Positions 17,430 to 25,499 are shown, counted from the first letter of the stretch. The stretch is 64,000 nt of DNA from Candidatus Omnitrophota bacterium (GCA_022703585.1 JAKLDJ010000004.1:194761-258760), one strand, 5' to 3'. A program made the numbers and translations. Notes: generated by a model from the sequence alone, not told the origin.

Positions 17430-18374
17430 TCATTTGCTTCTAAAATACTCCACCGTCCTTCGCAATCCCTCTTCAAAGCTCACAAGCGGCTTATACCCCA
17501 ATATTTTACTCACTTTTGTAATATCCGCATTGGTACGAAAGACATCGCCGGCACGGACGGGAAGAAATTGCGGCTTGATGTTTTTGCCGACAATTTTATT
17601 CACCAGATCAACAAGTTCCAGGACGGTGTTATCCTTGCCGTTGGCGACATTAAAGACCTCGTGGCGGACGCCAGCAGTTGTCGCGGCCAGGATATTAGCC
17701 GAAATAACATTTTCGATATAGGTAAAATCCCGGGATTGTTTTCCTGTCCCAAAAATGGGGGGTTGCTGGTCGTGCAAGATGCAATGGATAAATTTAGGGA
17801 TCACAACCGCATATTCATCATCCAAAGCCTGCTTGGGGCCGAAAACGTTAAAATAGCGCAGGCATGCGGTTTCAAGGTTATAGTGTTCGGAAAATATACG
17901 GCAATAATATTCACCGGCCAACTTGGACAATGCGTAGGGTGAAATAAGTTTTGGCATGTGCCCTTCGCTTTCGGGAAAAACATCGGTGTCGCCATAGATA
18001 GAGCTCGATGAGGCAAAAACAAAACGTTTTATTTTGTACTTGGACGCGGCCTGCAGCATGAACAAGATACCGTTAATATTGACATCGTTATAGCTTTCAG
18101 GATCCACCATTGATTTAGGCACCGAACGCAAAGCCGCCTGATGCAAGACATAATCCATCCCCTGGCAGGCCCGGTCGCAATCCGCCTTTTCCCGAATATC
18201 GCCCCGGATGAGCTCAAATTTGTCCTTGCCCAGCCCTTTGGTAAACTCAAGGTTTGCCTCTTTGCCGGAATAGAAGTTATCCAGGACGCGGACGAAGTGG
18301 CCGTTTTTAATTAAGTGTTCTGAAATATTGGAGCCAATAAAACCAGCACCACCAGTAATAAGATATTTGGACAT
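17430..18374 (-). CDS. NAD-dependent nucleotide-sugar epimerase (WbpP/GalE-like SDR)
   Basis: 314-residue extended short-chain dehydrogenase. The Rossmann fold starts YLITGGAGFIGSNISEHL with the GxxGxxG NAD site, the catalytic Ser region is FASSSSIYGD near residue 125, and the Tyr-Lys pair is PYALSKLAGEYY near residue 150. RYFNVFGPKQ and FRTNADITKVSKILGYKP complete the UDP-hexose 4-epimerase pattern. It likely converts UDP-GlcNAc or UDP-Glc to its C4 epimer to feed the exopolysaccharide glycosyltransferases. Repeat-filled spacers lie on both sides. The exact substrate cannot be read from sequence. Confidence 0.88.
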   Translation of the reverse strand: MSKYLITGGAGFIGSNISEHLIKNGHFVRVLDNFYSGKEANLEFTKGLGKDKFELIRGDIREKADCDRACQGMDYVLHQAALRSVPKSMVDPESYNDVNINGILFMLQAASKYKIKRFVFASSSSIYGDTDVFPESEGHMPKLISPYALSKLAGEYYCRIFSEHYNLETACLRYFNVFGPKQALDDEYAVVIPKFIHCILHDQQPPIFGTGKQSRDFTYIENVISANILAATTAGVRHEVFNVANGKDNTVLELVDLVNKIVGKNIKPQFLPVRAGDVFRTNADITKVSKILGYKPLVSFEEGLRRTVEYFRSK

Positions 18375-18615
18375 GAGTTACGCTCCTTTATGTATTTAAA
18401 TCCTAATCACCAAACCCTAAATCCTAAACAAATACAAAATCCTAAGCACGAAACATTTTTAAGGTTATCCAGTAATCGTTTCTCGGTTAAGGTTACGATA
18501 CCCGTATCGGCATTGGGTTACGCTTGTCGTCTCACCGTTACCTTAACCGACAAACGAAACGGGCTTCGTTACCGTTGCCGATAAACTTAGCCTATTAACT
18601 ATTCACTATTAACCA
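18375..18615. other. Intergenic spacer with palindromic and heptameric sequence
   Basis: No gene is supported here. The left third (about 18395-18455) is an A/C-rich low-complexity run of CCTAAA-like units. The middle holds an inverted repeat (18478-18492 against 18541-18555) with a smaller nested palindrome GATACCCGTATC. The right end is a heptamer array that runs into the 3' end of the next glycosyltransferase gene. I see no convincing promoter for the epimerase gene. Confidence 0.7.
18478..18555. repeat. REP-like inverted repeat
   Basis: GTTTCTCGGTTAAGG at 18478-18492 is matched by the reverse complement of CCTTAACCGACAAAC at 18541-18555, with 14 of 15 positions paired. Between the arms are GATACCCGTATC (4-bp stem) and further GGTTACG/CGTTACC partial complements. 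This resembles a REP/BIME-type palindromic element rather than an intrinsic terminator, since no T-tract follows on either strand. Confidence 0.75.
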
Positions 18616-18627
18616 TTAACTATTTGC
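18593..18627. repeat. ATTAAC heptamer array overlapping a gene 3' end
   Basis: Five 7-bp units: TATTAAC, TATTCAC, TATTAAC, CATTAAC, TATTTGC. They overlap the stop codon (18616-18618) and last three codons of the downstream-reading glycosyltransferase gene, so the array supplies the natural stop of that protein. The unit is the same as in the array at 20286-20376. Confidence 0.85.
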
Positions 18628-19869
18628 TATCAAGACTAACCTTCGATACTCCTCCCTAAATCTTTGCGCAATAAGATCCCATGTATACTGCTCCAAAACC
18701 TTCCTCCGGCCGTTTTCGCCTAAACGATGGCGGAGATTAGAATCATTTAAAAGCCGCGCAATCACGCTCGCCAAATCTTTTTCGTCTTTAAAATTAAATA
18801 AAAGCCCGTCTTTTCCTTCTTCCACCACCGATGCCGGAGCGCTATCCCGGCAAACGACCACCGGCTTGCCGCTCACCCAGGCCTCCAAAAGGACAATGCC
18901 GAATGACTCGCAGACCGACGGCAAAACAAAAATATCAATAGCGGCAAAAATATCTTTTTTCTCGTTATCGGAAAAATCTTTAAGCAAAATAATATTCCGG
19001 CGCCACTGTGGTTCAATGGCATCAATAAGATCAGAGGTAGAAAAATCATCCTCCTTTTCTACGGTGCCGGCCAAGAGCAGTTTGGCATCCGGATTCTTTG
19101 CCCAAACTAAACGCATGGCGCCAACAAGCGACTGAATATTTTTTCCTTTGGCGATGCGCCCGGCATAGGAGACAATCAGATTTTCTCCCAGCTGATGTTT
19201 CTTTCTAAAATCTTCCGGCCGGGCGCCTTCGTAAGCGGCCGGGTTAATCCCGGGCCCGATAACGGCAATTTTTTCTGCCGCGACTCCTTTTTGAACCATA
19301 AAATCTTTTTCAAAACGTGTTAAGGCAACAACCAGATCCGCGGATTTAAGAATTCTTTCAATGAGCGGGTCATTGACCCAATTTTCTCTTACATGCAAAC
19401 AGGGCACGATCGCTAAAGGATTTTTACCGATTCTTTTGGCCCGATAGGCATAAATGCTATTGGCGTTACAGATATTAAAAATCGTGGTCACGGCCGGCTT
19501 TAAGCTAAGAATGCGTTTGGTCATCGCCGGAACTAAGGGTCCGCGCCGCAGCAAATTGCGGTAACCGCCAAAAATGAGCCCGGTCAGCCGATAGCCGCCC
19601 CTCCTTTTTTCAACCCTGTCAAAAATAAAATTGTGCAAATGATAGCGAACGGGGAACCGCTTGACCGTAACCCCGTTAATGATCTCGTTTAACGCTAAAG
19701 AATCACTCCTTCCGTTTTTGTGGGTTAATTCCCGGCAATTAAGGGCATCGGGAGTAAAAACGGTCACCTCGTCTCCAAGCAAGGCCAACTTTTCGGAGAG
19801 CTCCTTGGTGTGGATTTGGTTCCCACCCACCGACGGGTAATACAAAGGACAGATATGGAGGATTTTCAT
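18616..19869 (-). CDS. Glycosyltransferase family 4
   Basis: 417-residue GT-B enzyme. N-terminal MKILHICPLYYPSVGGNQIHTKELSEKLA has the GT4 phosphate-binding GG-N loop. The donor domain shows LIVSYAGRIAKGKNIQSLVGAM, FVLPSVCESFGIVLLEAWVSGKPVVVCRDSAPASVV with the full E-x7-E motif (ESFGIVLLE). The C-terminal residues are encoded by the heptamer array at 18593-18627 and the start is 8 nt from another array, so this gene is bracketed by repeats. Confidence 0.88.
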   Translation of the reverse strand: MKILHICPLYYPSVGGNQIHTKELSEKLALLGDEVTVFTPDALNCRELTHKNGRSDSLALNEIINGVTVKRFPVRYHLHNFIFDRVEKRRGGYRLTGLIFGGYRNLLRRGPLVPAMTKRILSLKPAVTTIFNICNANSIYAYRAKRIGKNPLAIVPCLHVRENWVNDPLIERILKSADLVVALTRFEKDFMVQKGVAAEKIAVIGPGINPAAYEGARPEDFRKKHQLGENLIVSYAGRIAKGKNIQSLVGAMRLVWAKNPDAKLLLAGTVEKEDDFSTSDLIDAIEPQWRRNIILLKDFSDNEKKDIFAAIDIFVLPSVCESFGIVLLEAWVSGKPVVVCRDSAPASVVEEGKDGLLFNFKDEKDLASVIARLLNDSNLRHRLGENGRRKVLEQYTWDLIAQRFREEYRRLVLIANS

Positions 19870-19876
19870 TATTGAT

Positions 19877-19911
19877 GGTTAATAGTTAATAGTTAATCGT
19901 TAATAGTAAAT
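19877..19911. repeat. GTTAAT heptamer array, left arm of the S23 cassette
   Basis: Five 7-bp units: GGTTAAT, AGTTAAT, AGTTAAT, CGTTAAT, AGTAAAT. On this strand the orientation is the reverse complement of the ATTAAC array at 20286-20376, so the two arrays flank the small gene 19922-20278 as imperfect inverted repeats. Confidence 0.88.
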
Positions 19912-19921
19912 AGGGTTTGAA

Positions 19922-20278
19922 TTATTCTTCGCCGAGATACCTCATGAATCCGTATAGCATTTTTGAAAGCTGCTCGCATCGTGCATAGGTATTATCAAAA
20001 TCTTTGTTATCAACATAACCTTGATTCTTTGCAATATACAGGCATGTTACAACTTCATTTAAAGAGCCCAGCGATATCTGAATAAATCTCTTAGAATCAA
20101 CCTTTGATTTCCTGCTAGAACCTTCTGCAATATTTAAAGAAATGGAAACCGCTGCTCTCGTCAATTGCGAAGTTAGCCCAAACATTTCTGACTTAGGGAA
20201 CTTTCTGGATAAAGCATAAGTCTCAGATGCAAATTTTACCGCTTCTTTCCAGATGTCTAGCGTCTCAAATTTAAACAT
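19922..20278 (-). CDS. S23-type four-helix-bundle protein (23S rRNA intervening-sequence family)
   Basis: 118 residues with the family's usual opening F-E-x-LDIWKEAVKFASETYALSRKFPKSEMFGLTSQLTRAAVSISLNIAEG, then SRKSKVDSKRFIQISLGSLNEVVTCLYIAKN. This is the TIGR02436/PF05635 helical-bundle family, named for open reading frames in 23S rRNA intervening sequences and structurally related to the Avd accessory protein of diversity-generating retroelements. No reverse transcriptase or variable repeat is present in this window. It sits in a polysaccharide operon, flanked on both sides by complementary heptamer arrays. Biochemical function is unknown; nucleic-acid binding is plausible from the Avd relationship. 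Confidence 0.88.
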   Translation of the reverse strand: MFKFETLDIWKEAVKFASETYALSRKFPKSEMFGLTSQLTRAAVSISLNIAEGSSRKSKVDSKRFIQISLGSLNEVVTCLYIAKNQGYVDNKDFDNTYARCEQLSKMLYGFMRYLGEE

Positions 20279-20285
20279 AATTCCC

Positions 20286-20376
20286 CATTAACGATTAACA
20301 ATTAACGATTAACCATTGCCCATTAACCATTAACCATTAGCTATTCACTATTTACTATTAACTATTAACTATTCAC
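20286..20376. repeat. Thirteen-unit ATTAAC heptamer array, right arm of the S23 cassette
   Basis: Thirteen consecutive 7-bp units of the form [CGAT]ATT[ATC][AGC]C with a perfect 7-bp period, 91 bp in all. The most frequent are CATTAAC, TATTAAC and GATTAAC; variants include CATTGCC, TATTCAC and TATTTAC. It fills the spacer between the tyrosine kinase stop codon (20380) and the S23 protein start (20278). The degeneracy is gradual along the array: GATTAAC/CATTAAC units dominate near the S23 gene, TATTNAC units near the kinase gene. Confidence 0.9.
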
Positions 20377-20379
20377 CCT

Positions 20380-21168
20380 CTATAAATACCTATAAATATA
20401 TTCCGGCAGGTGGTATTCGATATTGGTCAGGACATGGCCCAGGATTTTGGCTTGCGCCTGATGCAGGTGTTCCATGGCGCTCCTGACGATACCACGCTGA
20501 GTGCGGCCGGCCTGGATAACCAGAAGGACGCCATCGCATTCGGCGCCGATAATACCGGGATCCGTGACCGCTATAATAGGTGGGGTATCGATGATAATAT
20601 AATCAAATTTGGATTTTAGCTCCTGAAGCAAGCCTCTCATCCTCTCAGAGCCCAAGAGTTCTGCCGGATGAGCCGGCGGCATGCCGGAAGCGACAAAGGT
20701 GAGGTTTTCGATATCAATATTAAAGAAAAGATCCGCGATTCCCGTTTTCTCGCTTAAATATTCGGAGAGTCCCACATCATGCTGTACCCCTAAATATTTT
20801 GCTAAACGGCCGCGGCGCATATCCGCGTCCACCAGCAGGATCTTTGGCTTATTGACCGCACGCGCCAGAGAAATCGCCAGATTAAGCGAAGTAATGGTCT
20901 TGCCCTCGGAATGGATGGAACTGGTCACCGCAATGACTCGGGGAGGAGTTTTGCCTTTATTAACGGAAAACAGATTGGTACGCAGGATTTTGTATTGTTC
21001 GCTGATATGCGATTTGGAATCAAAATAAGTGATGATGCGCGGATCGATCTTGGAGTCCCCCATCTTCCTGATAACGATCTGGTCGGCTTCCTTGATTTTG
21101 GCAATACGCTCCATGTGTAGGAGGCGCTCTTCGGTGGCTTTTCTTAAGGCATCGGTAATCTTGCCCAT
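20380..21168 (-). CDS. CpsD/CapB-like tyrosine autokinase of the EPS locus
   Basis: 262-residue BY-kinase that regulates polymer assembly together with the Wzz-like protein encoded 1.6 kb upstream. The Walker A is AVTSSIHSEGKTITSLNLAISLA (IHSEGKT in place of the commoner PGEGKT), the Walker A' is ILLVDADMRRG, and the Walker B is FDYIIIDTPP. The C-terminus EYHLPEYIYRYL is tyrosine-rich, as expected for trans-autophosphorylation. It lacks the membrane domain, so it needs a separate co-polymerase partner. A 4-bp gap separates it from the coiled-coil protein gene upstream. Confidence 0.9.
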   Translation of the reverse strand: MGKITDALRKATEERLLHMERIAKIKEADQIVIRKMGDSKIDPRIITYFDSKSHISEQYKILRTNLFSVNKGKTPPRVIAVTSSIHSEGKTITSLNLAISLARAVNKPKILLVDADMRRGRLAKYLGVQHDVGLSEYLSEKTGIADLFFNIDIENLTFVASGMPPAHPAELLGSERMRGLLQELKSKFDYIIIDTPPIIAVTDPGIIGAECDGVLLVIQAGRTQRGIVRSAMEHLHQAQAKILGHVLTNIEYHLPEYIYRYL

Positions 21169-21172
21169 AACG

Positions 21173-21814
21173 TTATTGTCCTTTCGTCAGTGTACTCTTT
21201 AAGGCCTGGATACCTTGGCTGAGTTCAGAATACTTTTCCGCCATCTTTTCGCGAAACCAAACTAAATTCTTGATTTGTGTCTTCGATTGTTCGCTGGATT
21301 CTTTAAGGATGCTGATCTCCGCCTGGCTATCAACCACATTTTTGTTGATCTTGGCCATATCGGCGGATAAGTTCTTTTCGGTTTGGGCGATATCAGCGCG
21401 CATGGCCTTGACCTGATTTTTAAGTTCTGTCTGGGTGCCGGTCACAGCCTTTTCAAGAACCTCAAGTTTCTTTTGCTGGTCATTGAGCTTGCTTAAAGCG
21501 GCAAAAAGAGCCGTCCGGCTGTCATGTGATACGTTGATAGCGCGGATATTTAAGATAAGCGAAAGCATGCCGATCAAAACCAGAAAACCCGCCATAAGAA
21601 TAAAGGCTCGCGGAATCTGCGCCTGCCCGGATGTTTTCGTGGATTCGGATGTTTTCTTGGGCTCAAATGTTTTCTTGGGCTCGGGGGCCTCCTTCGGCGG
21701 TAAGCTACCTAACGGGCCCGTCGGCGAAGACACCCTTCTTGTGCGCGGGGCATCCGAATATTTGATGCTCCGAACCTGGTCAACGTGGTTAAGGGCTTGA
21801 ATCACTTTGCTCAT
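21173..21814 (-). CDS. Single-pass membrane protein with coiled coil, EPS locus
   Basis: 213 residues and not recognised as a named family. A charged and Pro/Lys-rich cytoplasmic N-terminus (residues 1-70, with repeated PKK-T-FEPKKTSES units) precedes one hydrophobic helix (FILMAGFLVLIGMLSLILNI, about residues 70-90) and a long heptad-rich coiled coil to residue 205. Such proteins accompany the tyrosine kinase and AAA+ ATPase in exosortase-type EPS loci. It may be a structural adapter between them. Function is inferred from position only. Confidence 0.6.
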   Translation of the reverse strand: MSKVIQALNHVDQVRSIKYSDAPRTRRVSSPTGPLGSLPPKEAPEPKKTFEPKKTSESTKTSGQAQIPRAFILMAGFLVLIGMLSLILNIRAINVSHDSRTALFAALSKLNDQQKKLEVLEKAVTGTQTELKNQVKAMRADIAQTEKNLSADMAKINKNVVDSQAEISILKESSEQSKTQIKNLVWFREKMAEKYSELSQGIQALKSTLTKGQ

Positions 21815-21850
21815 GCGGTGTCCTTTCTAATTCTAAAAGCCGGCAATAAA

Positions 21851-22786
21851 TTACAAATTATTAAGTATCTCATTACTGGCCTGCGCCTGTGCGCCGGAAT
21901 CTAACGATTCGTTTGCGTTAGAGGTGTTTTCCGCTTTTGATTCGGCGGATTTATTTTTTGACTGAAAATTCGGCGCCAGCTGCAACATCGGGGATTCGCT
22001 GATGACCTCGTAGAGGATTTTGTCATCAATGACCCCGACGTCCTGGGTATAGCCGGTCAATAGGGCGCTATCGCAGATCTGGTTAACCAGCCGCGGGATA
22101 CCCTGGGAGAACTTGTACACTAATTCAAGCGCTCCGTCAGTGAAATATTTCCTATCGGAATTACTGGCCATGCGCAGCCGATGCGTGACATATTCGTTGG
22201 TCTCGCGCGGGTTTAAGGCATCCAAATGATAGTAGACCGCGATGCGCTGGCGAAACTGCTCTAAGCGGTCGAGGCCAAGCTTTTTCTTTAATTCCGGCTG
22301 CCCCAAAAGAATGATCTGAATGAGCTTTTCGGTCTCGGTCTCCAGGTTAGAAAGCAAACGGACTTCTTCTAAGACCGAGGGCTTAAGATTCTGGGCTTCG
22401 TCGATAATCAAGACCACATTACAGTCATGGCGCAGCTGCTCGATCAAGTATTCGTTGAGCTGATTTAGAAGTTTGGCCTTGGTGGTCATCGTATAATTGA
22501 TCCCCAATTCATCCATGATCATCAGCAAGAGATCTTTATTGTTGATATTGGTGTTGGTAATAAGCGCGGTGTGCGTTTTTTGGTCCAGGCGGTTTAAAAG
22601 CGTGCGGCAAACGGTTGTCTTTCCCGAGCCGATCTCGCCGGTGATAACCACAAACCCTTTGCGCTGCTCAATGGCATAAATCATGGTGTTTAAGGCTTCC
22701 GTATGCCGGGAGCTGGCAAAGAAAAAACGCGAATTGGGGGTAATCGTAAAGGGGGATTCGGAAAATCCGTAATGTTTACAGTACAT
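21851..22786 (-). CDS. ExeA/XrtA-associated AAA+ ATPase
   Basis: 311 residues. The N-terminus MYCKHYGFSESPFTITPNSRFFFASSRHTEAL is typical of the ExeA/GspA-like ATPases found in PEP-CTERM/exosortase polysaccharide loci. Walker A is ITGEIGSGKTTVCRTLL near residue 50 and Walker B is VVLIIDEAQNL near residue 125, followed by a sensor-type LLGQPEL and a winged-helix-like region to residue 270. The last 40 residues are low-complexity, Ser/Asn/Ala rich. It lacks the peptidoglycan-binding domain of full ExeA. It likely uses ATP to organise the exporter at the inner membrane. Confidence 0.88.
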   Translation of the reverse strand: MYCKHYGFSESPFTITPNSRFFFASSRHTEALNTMIYAIEQRKGFVVITGEIGSGKTTVCRTLLNRLDQKTHTALITNTNINNKDLLLMIMDELGINYTMTTKAKLLNQLNEYLIEQLRHDCNVVLIIDEAQNLKPSVLEEVRLLSNLETETEKLIQIILLGQPELKKKLGLDRLEQFRQRIAVYYHLDALNPRETNEYVTHRLRMASNSDRKYFTDGALELVYKFSQGIPRLVNQICDSALLTGYTQDVGVIDDKILYEVISESPMLQLAPNFQSKNKSAESKAENTSNANESLDSGAQAQASNEILNNL

Positions 22787-22796
22787 AAGTATTCTC

Positions 22797-24104
22797 CTAT
22801 TTATTAATGATGCTCGCCATAAAGGCGGCTACCAGGATGACCATCACTCCCGCCACCGCTATGGTTATTAAAATCAGTTTTTCCCGCTGCTTTTCAGATT
22901 CAACGATGTCAACCGTGGTGATACGGGAAATAGCGCCTAAAAGCGGCTGGCCGAAATATTCGCGGACATCTTGAACATCGATGAACGATTTATCCAGGAA
23001 TTCCCGCAAGAAAACAAACCCGACGCCCGACGCCAACCCTATCAGCAGGCCGACCATGGCCGCTAAAGGTTTATTGGGATAAAAAGGCCTGGTGGGCAGC
23101 CGCGGAGGATCGATAATCGTATAACGCGTCCCCTCTTTGGAAGACTGCAGCCGCTGGGTGATTTTGGCGGTCTCCAGCCTTTGCAGGAGCATATTGTAAA
23201 TCTCCTCATTGACTTTAACATCGCGGCCCATGACGTCGCTGACCTTATCCAAGAGGATTACCTTGTAGAGATCTTTTTCGGTAGAATCCGAAGACTGTTG
23301 GCCGGCCGGCTTGCTGTCGACTTTGACGCTGCTCTGCAGGCCGTCGATGGCTTTGCGGATCTCATCGATTAACGGCGCGGCGCTGCCGGAGATCAAGCTC
23401 GCGTCTTCGGTATATTCCAGGTTTTCTTTCTCGAGCTCCTCATTTTTGTTCCGGATTTGCTCGCGTAGCTTCTTGACCATAGGATGTTCTTCGGTAGAGT
23501 CCACTAAAAGGGCATTGAGCTGCTCTTTTAATTCCGCGATTTCGGCGGATTTGATTTTGCCGCGGTAAACCCGCAGCTGCTCTTCGATAAATTTAATCGC
23601 GTCGGCGGTTTCCTGGTTTTGGAAGTCGACGTTCCGTTCGATAAAGATCTCGGTGATATTCTTTACCACCGCCTGCGTCAATTCCGGGTCACGGCCGACA
23701 TAGGCCAGGTCGATAACGTTGGGGGAACGCATTTTGATAACGGTGCTACCCCGGATCTTTAAGATTAATTGTTCGAATCCGCGCTGGTCTTTGACGTCTT
23801 TGTCCATGTTCAGACGTTTGACCAAAGTCGCTATGCTTTTCCAGCCGAGCATGGATTCTCTGATAGTGGCCAAGCGGTCGCCGACCGTGGTGGAGACGGT
23901 GATTTTGTCAAACAAGGGATTGTCGGTTTTGCCCTCCTCTACCAACAAAACGGTATTGGAGACATATTTTTTAGGCATGAGAATACCGGCACAAATTCCC
24001 AGGATCAGTCCGGCGACGGAAGGAATGATAATAAACCATTTGCGGCGAAATAAAATCCGTAAGTATCCTAAAGGTGAAATTTCCGGTGCAGTTGACTCTT
24101 CCAT
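22797..24104 (-). CDS. Wzz/GumC-like polysaccharide chain-length protein
   Basis: 435 residues. Two membrane helices frame the protein: residues about 24-44 (WFIIIPSVAGLILGICAGIL) and 405-430 near the C-terminus, with another hydrophobic stretch near residue 340 preceded by the proline-rich IIDPPRLPTRPFYPNKPLA that marks Wzz co-polymerases. The periplasmic part is a long coiled coil (residues 150-230). It would set polymer length and couple synthesis to export, working with the CpsD-like kinase and the Wza-like protein next to it. Confidence 0.9.
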   Translation of the reverse strand: MEESTAPEISPLGYLRILFRRKWFIIIPSVAGLILGICAGILMPKKYVSNTVLLVEEGKTDNPLFDKITVSTTVGDRLATIRESMLGWKSIATLVKRLNMDKDVKDQRGFEQLILKIRGSTVIKMRSPNVIDLAYVGRDPELTQAVVKNITEIFIERNVDFQNQETADAIKFIEEQLRVYRGKIKSAEIAELKEQLNALLVDSTEEHPMVKKLREQIRNKNEELEKENLEYTEDASLISGSAAPLIDEIRKAIDGLQSSVKVDSKPAGQQSSDSTEKDLYKVILLDKVSDVMGRDVKVNEEIYNMLLQRLETAKITQRLQSSKEGTRYTIIDPPRLPTRPFYPNKPLAAMVGLLIGLASGVGFVFLREFLDKSFIDVQDVREYFGQPLLGAISRITTVDIVESEKQREKLILITIAVAGVMVILVAAFMASIINK

Positions 24105-24137
24105 TATTGATCCTTTCCCTGATAGGCAATCATCATA

Positions 24138-24992
24138 TTAGAAACCGGTTACGGCTGAACCAGCGCCTGCCGCGGCACTGACCGGCTGGGTAACCGGCGA
24201 AATCACGCGCATGGCCTTGGTCATGACCGTTGCCGGAATATACAAGGTATCTCCGGGTTTCATCACATAATTTTCGCGTAGGTCGCCGCTATAGAGCAAT
24301 TCGTAGACATTGACATATTTTATCGTGGCCTTGCCGGCATCGGCCGGAGTGATCAGGCGGCACTTACGCGATGCCGCGCCCAAAGTCGGCAGTCCCGCCA
24401 AAACCAGGGCCTCGCGGACAGTAATGGTGTCACCTTTCATCGCGATTTTTCCCGGGATATTGACTTCGCCGATCAAGTAAACGACCTTACTGTTGTAACC
24501 GGTGATCTTAACTGTCACCTCGGGCGAAATAATATACTTGGCTAAAAGTTCTTCTAATTGTTTTTTAAGGTCATCCTTAGTCAATCCTACCGCCTTAATG
24601 TCACCCACAAATTCGTATTGAATCTTGCCTTCATTGTTGATGGTGTATTCGCCGCTGACCTCGAGATGGCGAAGGACTTTGATTTCGACAACGTCACCAA
24701 CGCCTAAGGTGTATTTGCTGGCATCTCCCAATCGCAGCTGCATGTCTTCCAGGGGCTGCTCGATAACCTTTAAGGGCTCTTCCATCTCCGGTAAAGGCTC
24801 CAGAGCTGCTTCTGTCTTTGGTTCAACCGCCGCCTCTTGAGGTACGATGACATCTCCGGAGGCATCCACGGCAGGTGCGGGATTAGCGGATTCAGCCGCA
24901 ATAATGCCGGCTGAGCCTAGCATTGGGCACGCCAAGACAATGCACCAGCTGCAGGCAAAAAGCGTAAAGAAAAGTAGAAATCTTTTTTTCAT
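24138..24992 (-). CDS. Wza-like polysaccharide export protein
   Basis: 284 residues from ATG 24992, chosen because a GGAG ribosome site lies 7 nt upstream and a signal peptide begins at once (KKRFLLFFTLFACSWCIVLACP). After an acidic Pro/Glu linker comes the Poly_export domain (YTLGVGDVVEIKVLRHLEVSGEYTINNEGKIQYEFVGDIKAVGLTKDDL) and an SLBB-type domain (VVYLIGEVNIPGKIAMKGDTITVREALVLAGL) ending MKPGDTLYIP. The LACP near residue 23 could be a lipobox. It should form the outer-membrane or periplasmic export channel. The family's C-terminal amphipathic helix is not obvious. Confidence 0.9.
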   Translation of the reverse strand: MKKRFLLFFTLFACSWCIVLACPMLGSAGIIAAESANPAPAVDASGDVIVPQEAAVEPKTEAALEPLPEMEEPLKVIEQPLEDMQLRLGDASKYTLGVGDVVEIKVLRHLEVSGEYTINNEGKIQYEFVGDIKAVGLTKDDLKKQLEELLAKYIISPEVTVKITGYNSKVVYLIGEVNIPGKIAMKGDTITVREALVLAGLPTLGAASRKCRLITPADAGKATIKYVNVYELLYSGDLRENYVMKPGDTLYIPATVMTKAMRVISPVTQPVSAAAGAGSAVTGF

Positions 24993-25031
24993 TTTAAACT
25001 CCGAGATTAAAAACTGGTTACGGGAAATCAT

Positions 25032-25220
25032 TTACGCTTCAAAGAGCGCTTCGTGAAATTCCTTGATGTGGCTAACGTCGGTCTCTTCGTAAACACGCCA
25101 GCCGCGCCAGTCACGTTTGGGCTTTCTGACCTTGCCCATTTTCTCCCAGCGGACCAGAGTCTTTGAGCTGACACCAAGCATGTCCGCCACTTCAGTAATT
25201 GTTAACCGCTTTGCAACCAT
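25032..25220 (-). CDS. Small MerR-type helix-turn-helix protein
   Basis: 62 residues forming essentially only a winged HTH: RLTITEVADMLGVSSKTLVRWEKMGKVRKPKRDWRGWRVYEETDVSHIKEFHEAL. TITEVADMLGVSSKTLVRWEK is the recognition helix-turn-helix and DWRGWRVY the wing. There is no effector domain. A strong AGGAGG site lies 7 nt before the ATG and the promoter at 25286-25314 lies just upstream, so this is the first gene of the exopolysaccharide operon and is probably its own regulator. The operator is not known. Confidence 0.85.
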   Translation of the reverse strand: MVAKRLTITEVADMLGVSSKTLVRWEKMGKVRKPKRDWRGWRVYEETDVSHIKEFHEALFEA

Positions 25221-25285
25221 TGCCTTTCCTCCTTTAGCACTTTGCGATATCTAAATTACGACGCAATACTCTTAATGGAGCAATT

Positions 25286-25314
25286 ATTATGCCAGAAGTC
25301 GATAGTCTTGACAA
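25286..25314 (-). promoter_or_regulatory. Sigma-70-type promoter of the exopolysaccharide operon
   Basis: On the minus strand, TTGTCA (25309-25314) and CATAAT (25286-25291) are separated by exactly 17 bp. The predicted start, about 25279, gives a leader of roughly 59 nt ending in a strong Shine-Dalgarno before the HTH gene. It is the best match in this intergenic region and the only clear promoter for the 25-kb minus-strand locus. Confidence 0.65.
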
Positions 25315-25394
25315 TATATTTATATCCTAGACATAAGTATATAGATACCAATAGTTTATAATACATAAATCGACAGGTAGTAATTCTTCCATCC

Positions 25395-25499
25395 ATGGCT
25401 GAATTTGATCAGATGTTTAAAGGATTAGACGGATTTGTCCTGGACAGACTAGGACAATTGCGGAAACTGCTTAACTACAAGGGCTTAAACCGTGGTTAA
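25395..25499 (+). CDS. Possible 34-residue small protein
   Basis: ATG at 25395 opens a 34-codon frame with the sequence start MAEFDQMFKGLDGFVLDRLG, ending TAA at 25499. It is amphipathic and charged. Part of it coincides with the inverted repeat TTGTCCT/AGGACAA. A TATAAT hexamer at 25357-25362 lies upstream but without a good -35, and no proper Shine-Dalgarno is present. It may be chance; it is listed because it is the only plausible frame in the 451-bp gap between the HTH gene and rpoN. Confidence 0.2.
   Translation: MAEFDQMFKGLDGFVLDRLGQLRKLLNYKGLNRG
25436..25457. repeat. Inverted repeat in the rpoN/EPS divergent spacer
   Basis: TTGTCCT and AGGACAA form a 7-bp inverted repeat about the centre GGACAGACT. 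It lies between the two divergent transcription units, about 120 bp from the EPS promoter and 175 bp from the rpoN promoter. It may be a protein-binding site or a small hairpin. Confidence 0.4.

Noticed and set aside
19922..20278. Diversity-generating retroelement with Avd
   Set aside because: The protein is of the related family, but no reverse transcriptase, template repeat or variable repeat occurs in the window.
20286..20376. CRISPR or iteron origin
   Set aside because: A 7-bp period with no spacers does not fit CRISPR. No replication gene or AT-rich origin features adjoin, so I call it a short tandem repeat array.
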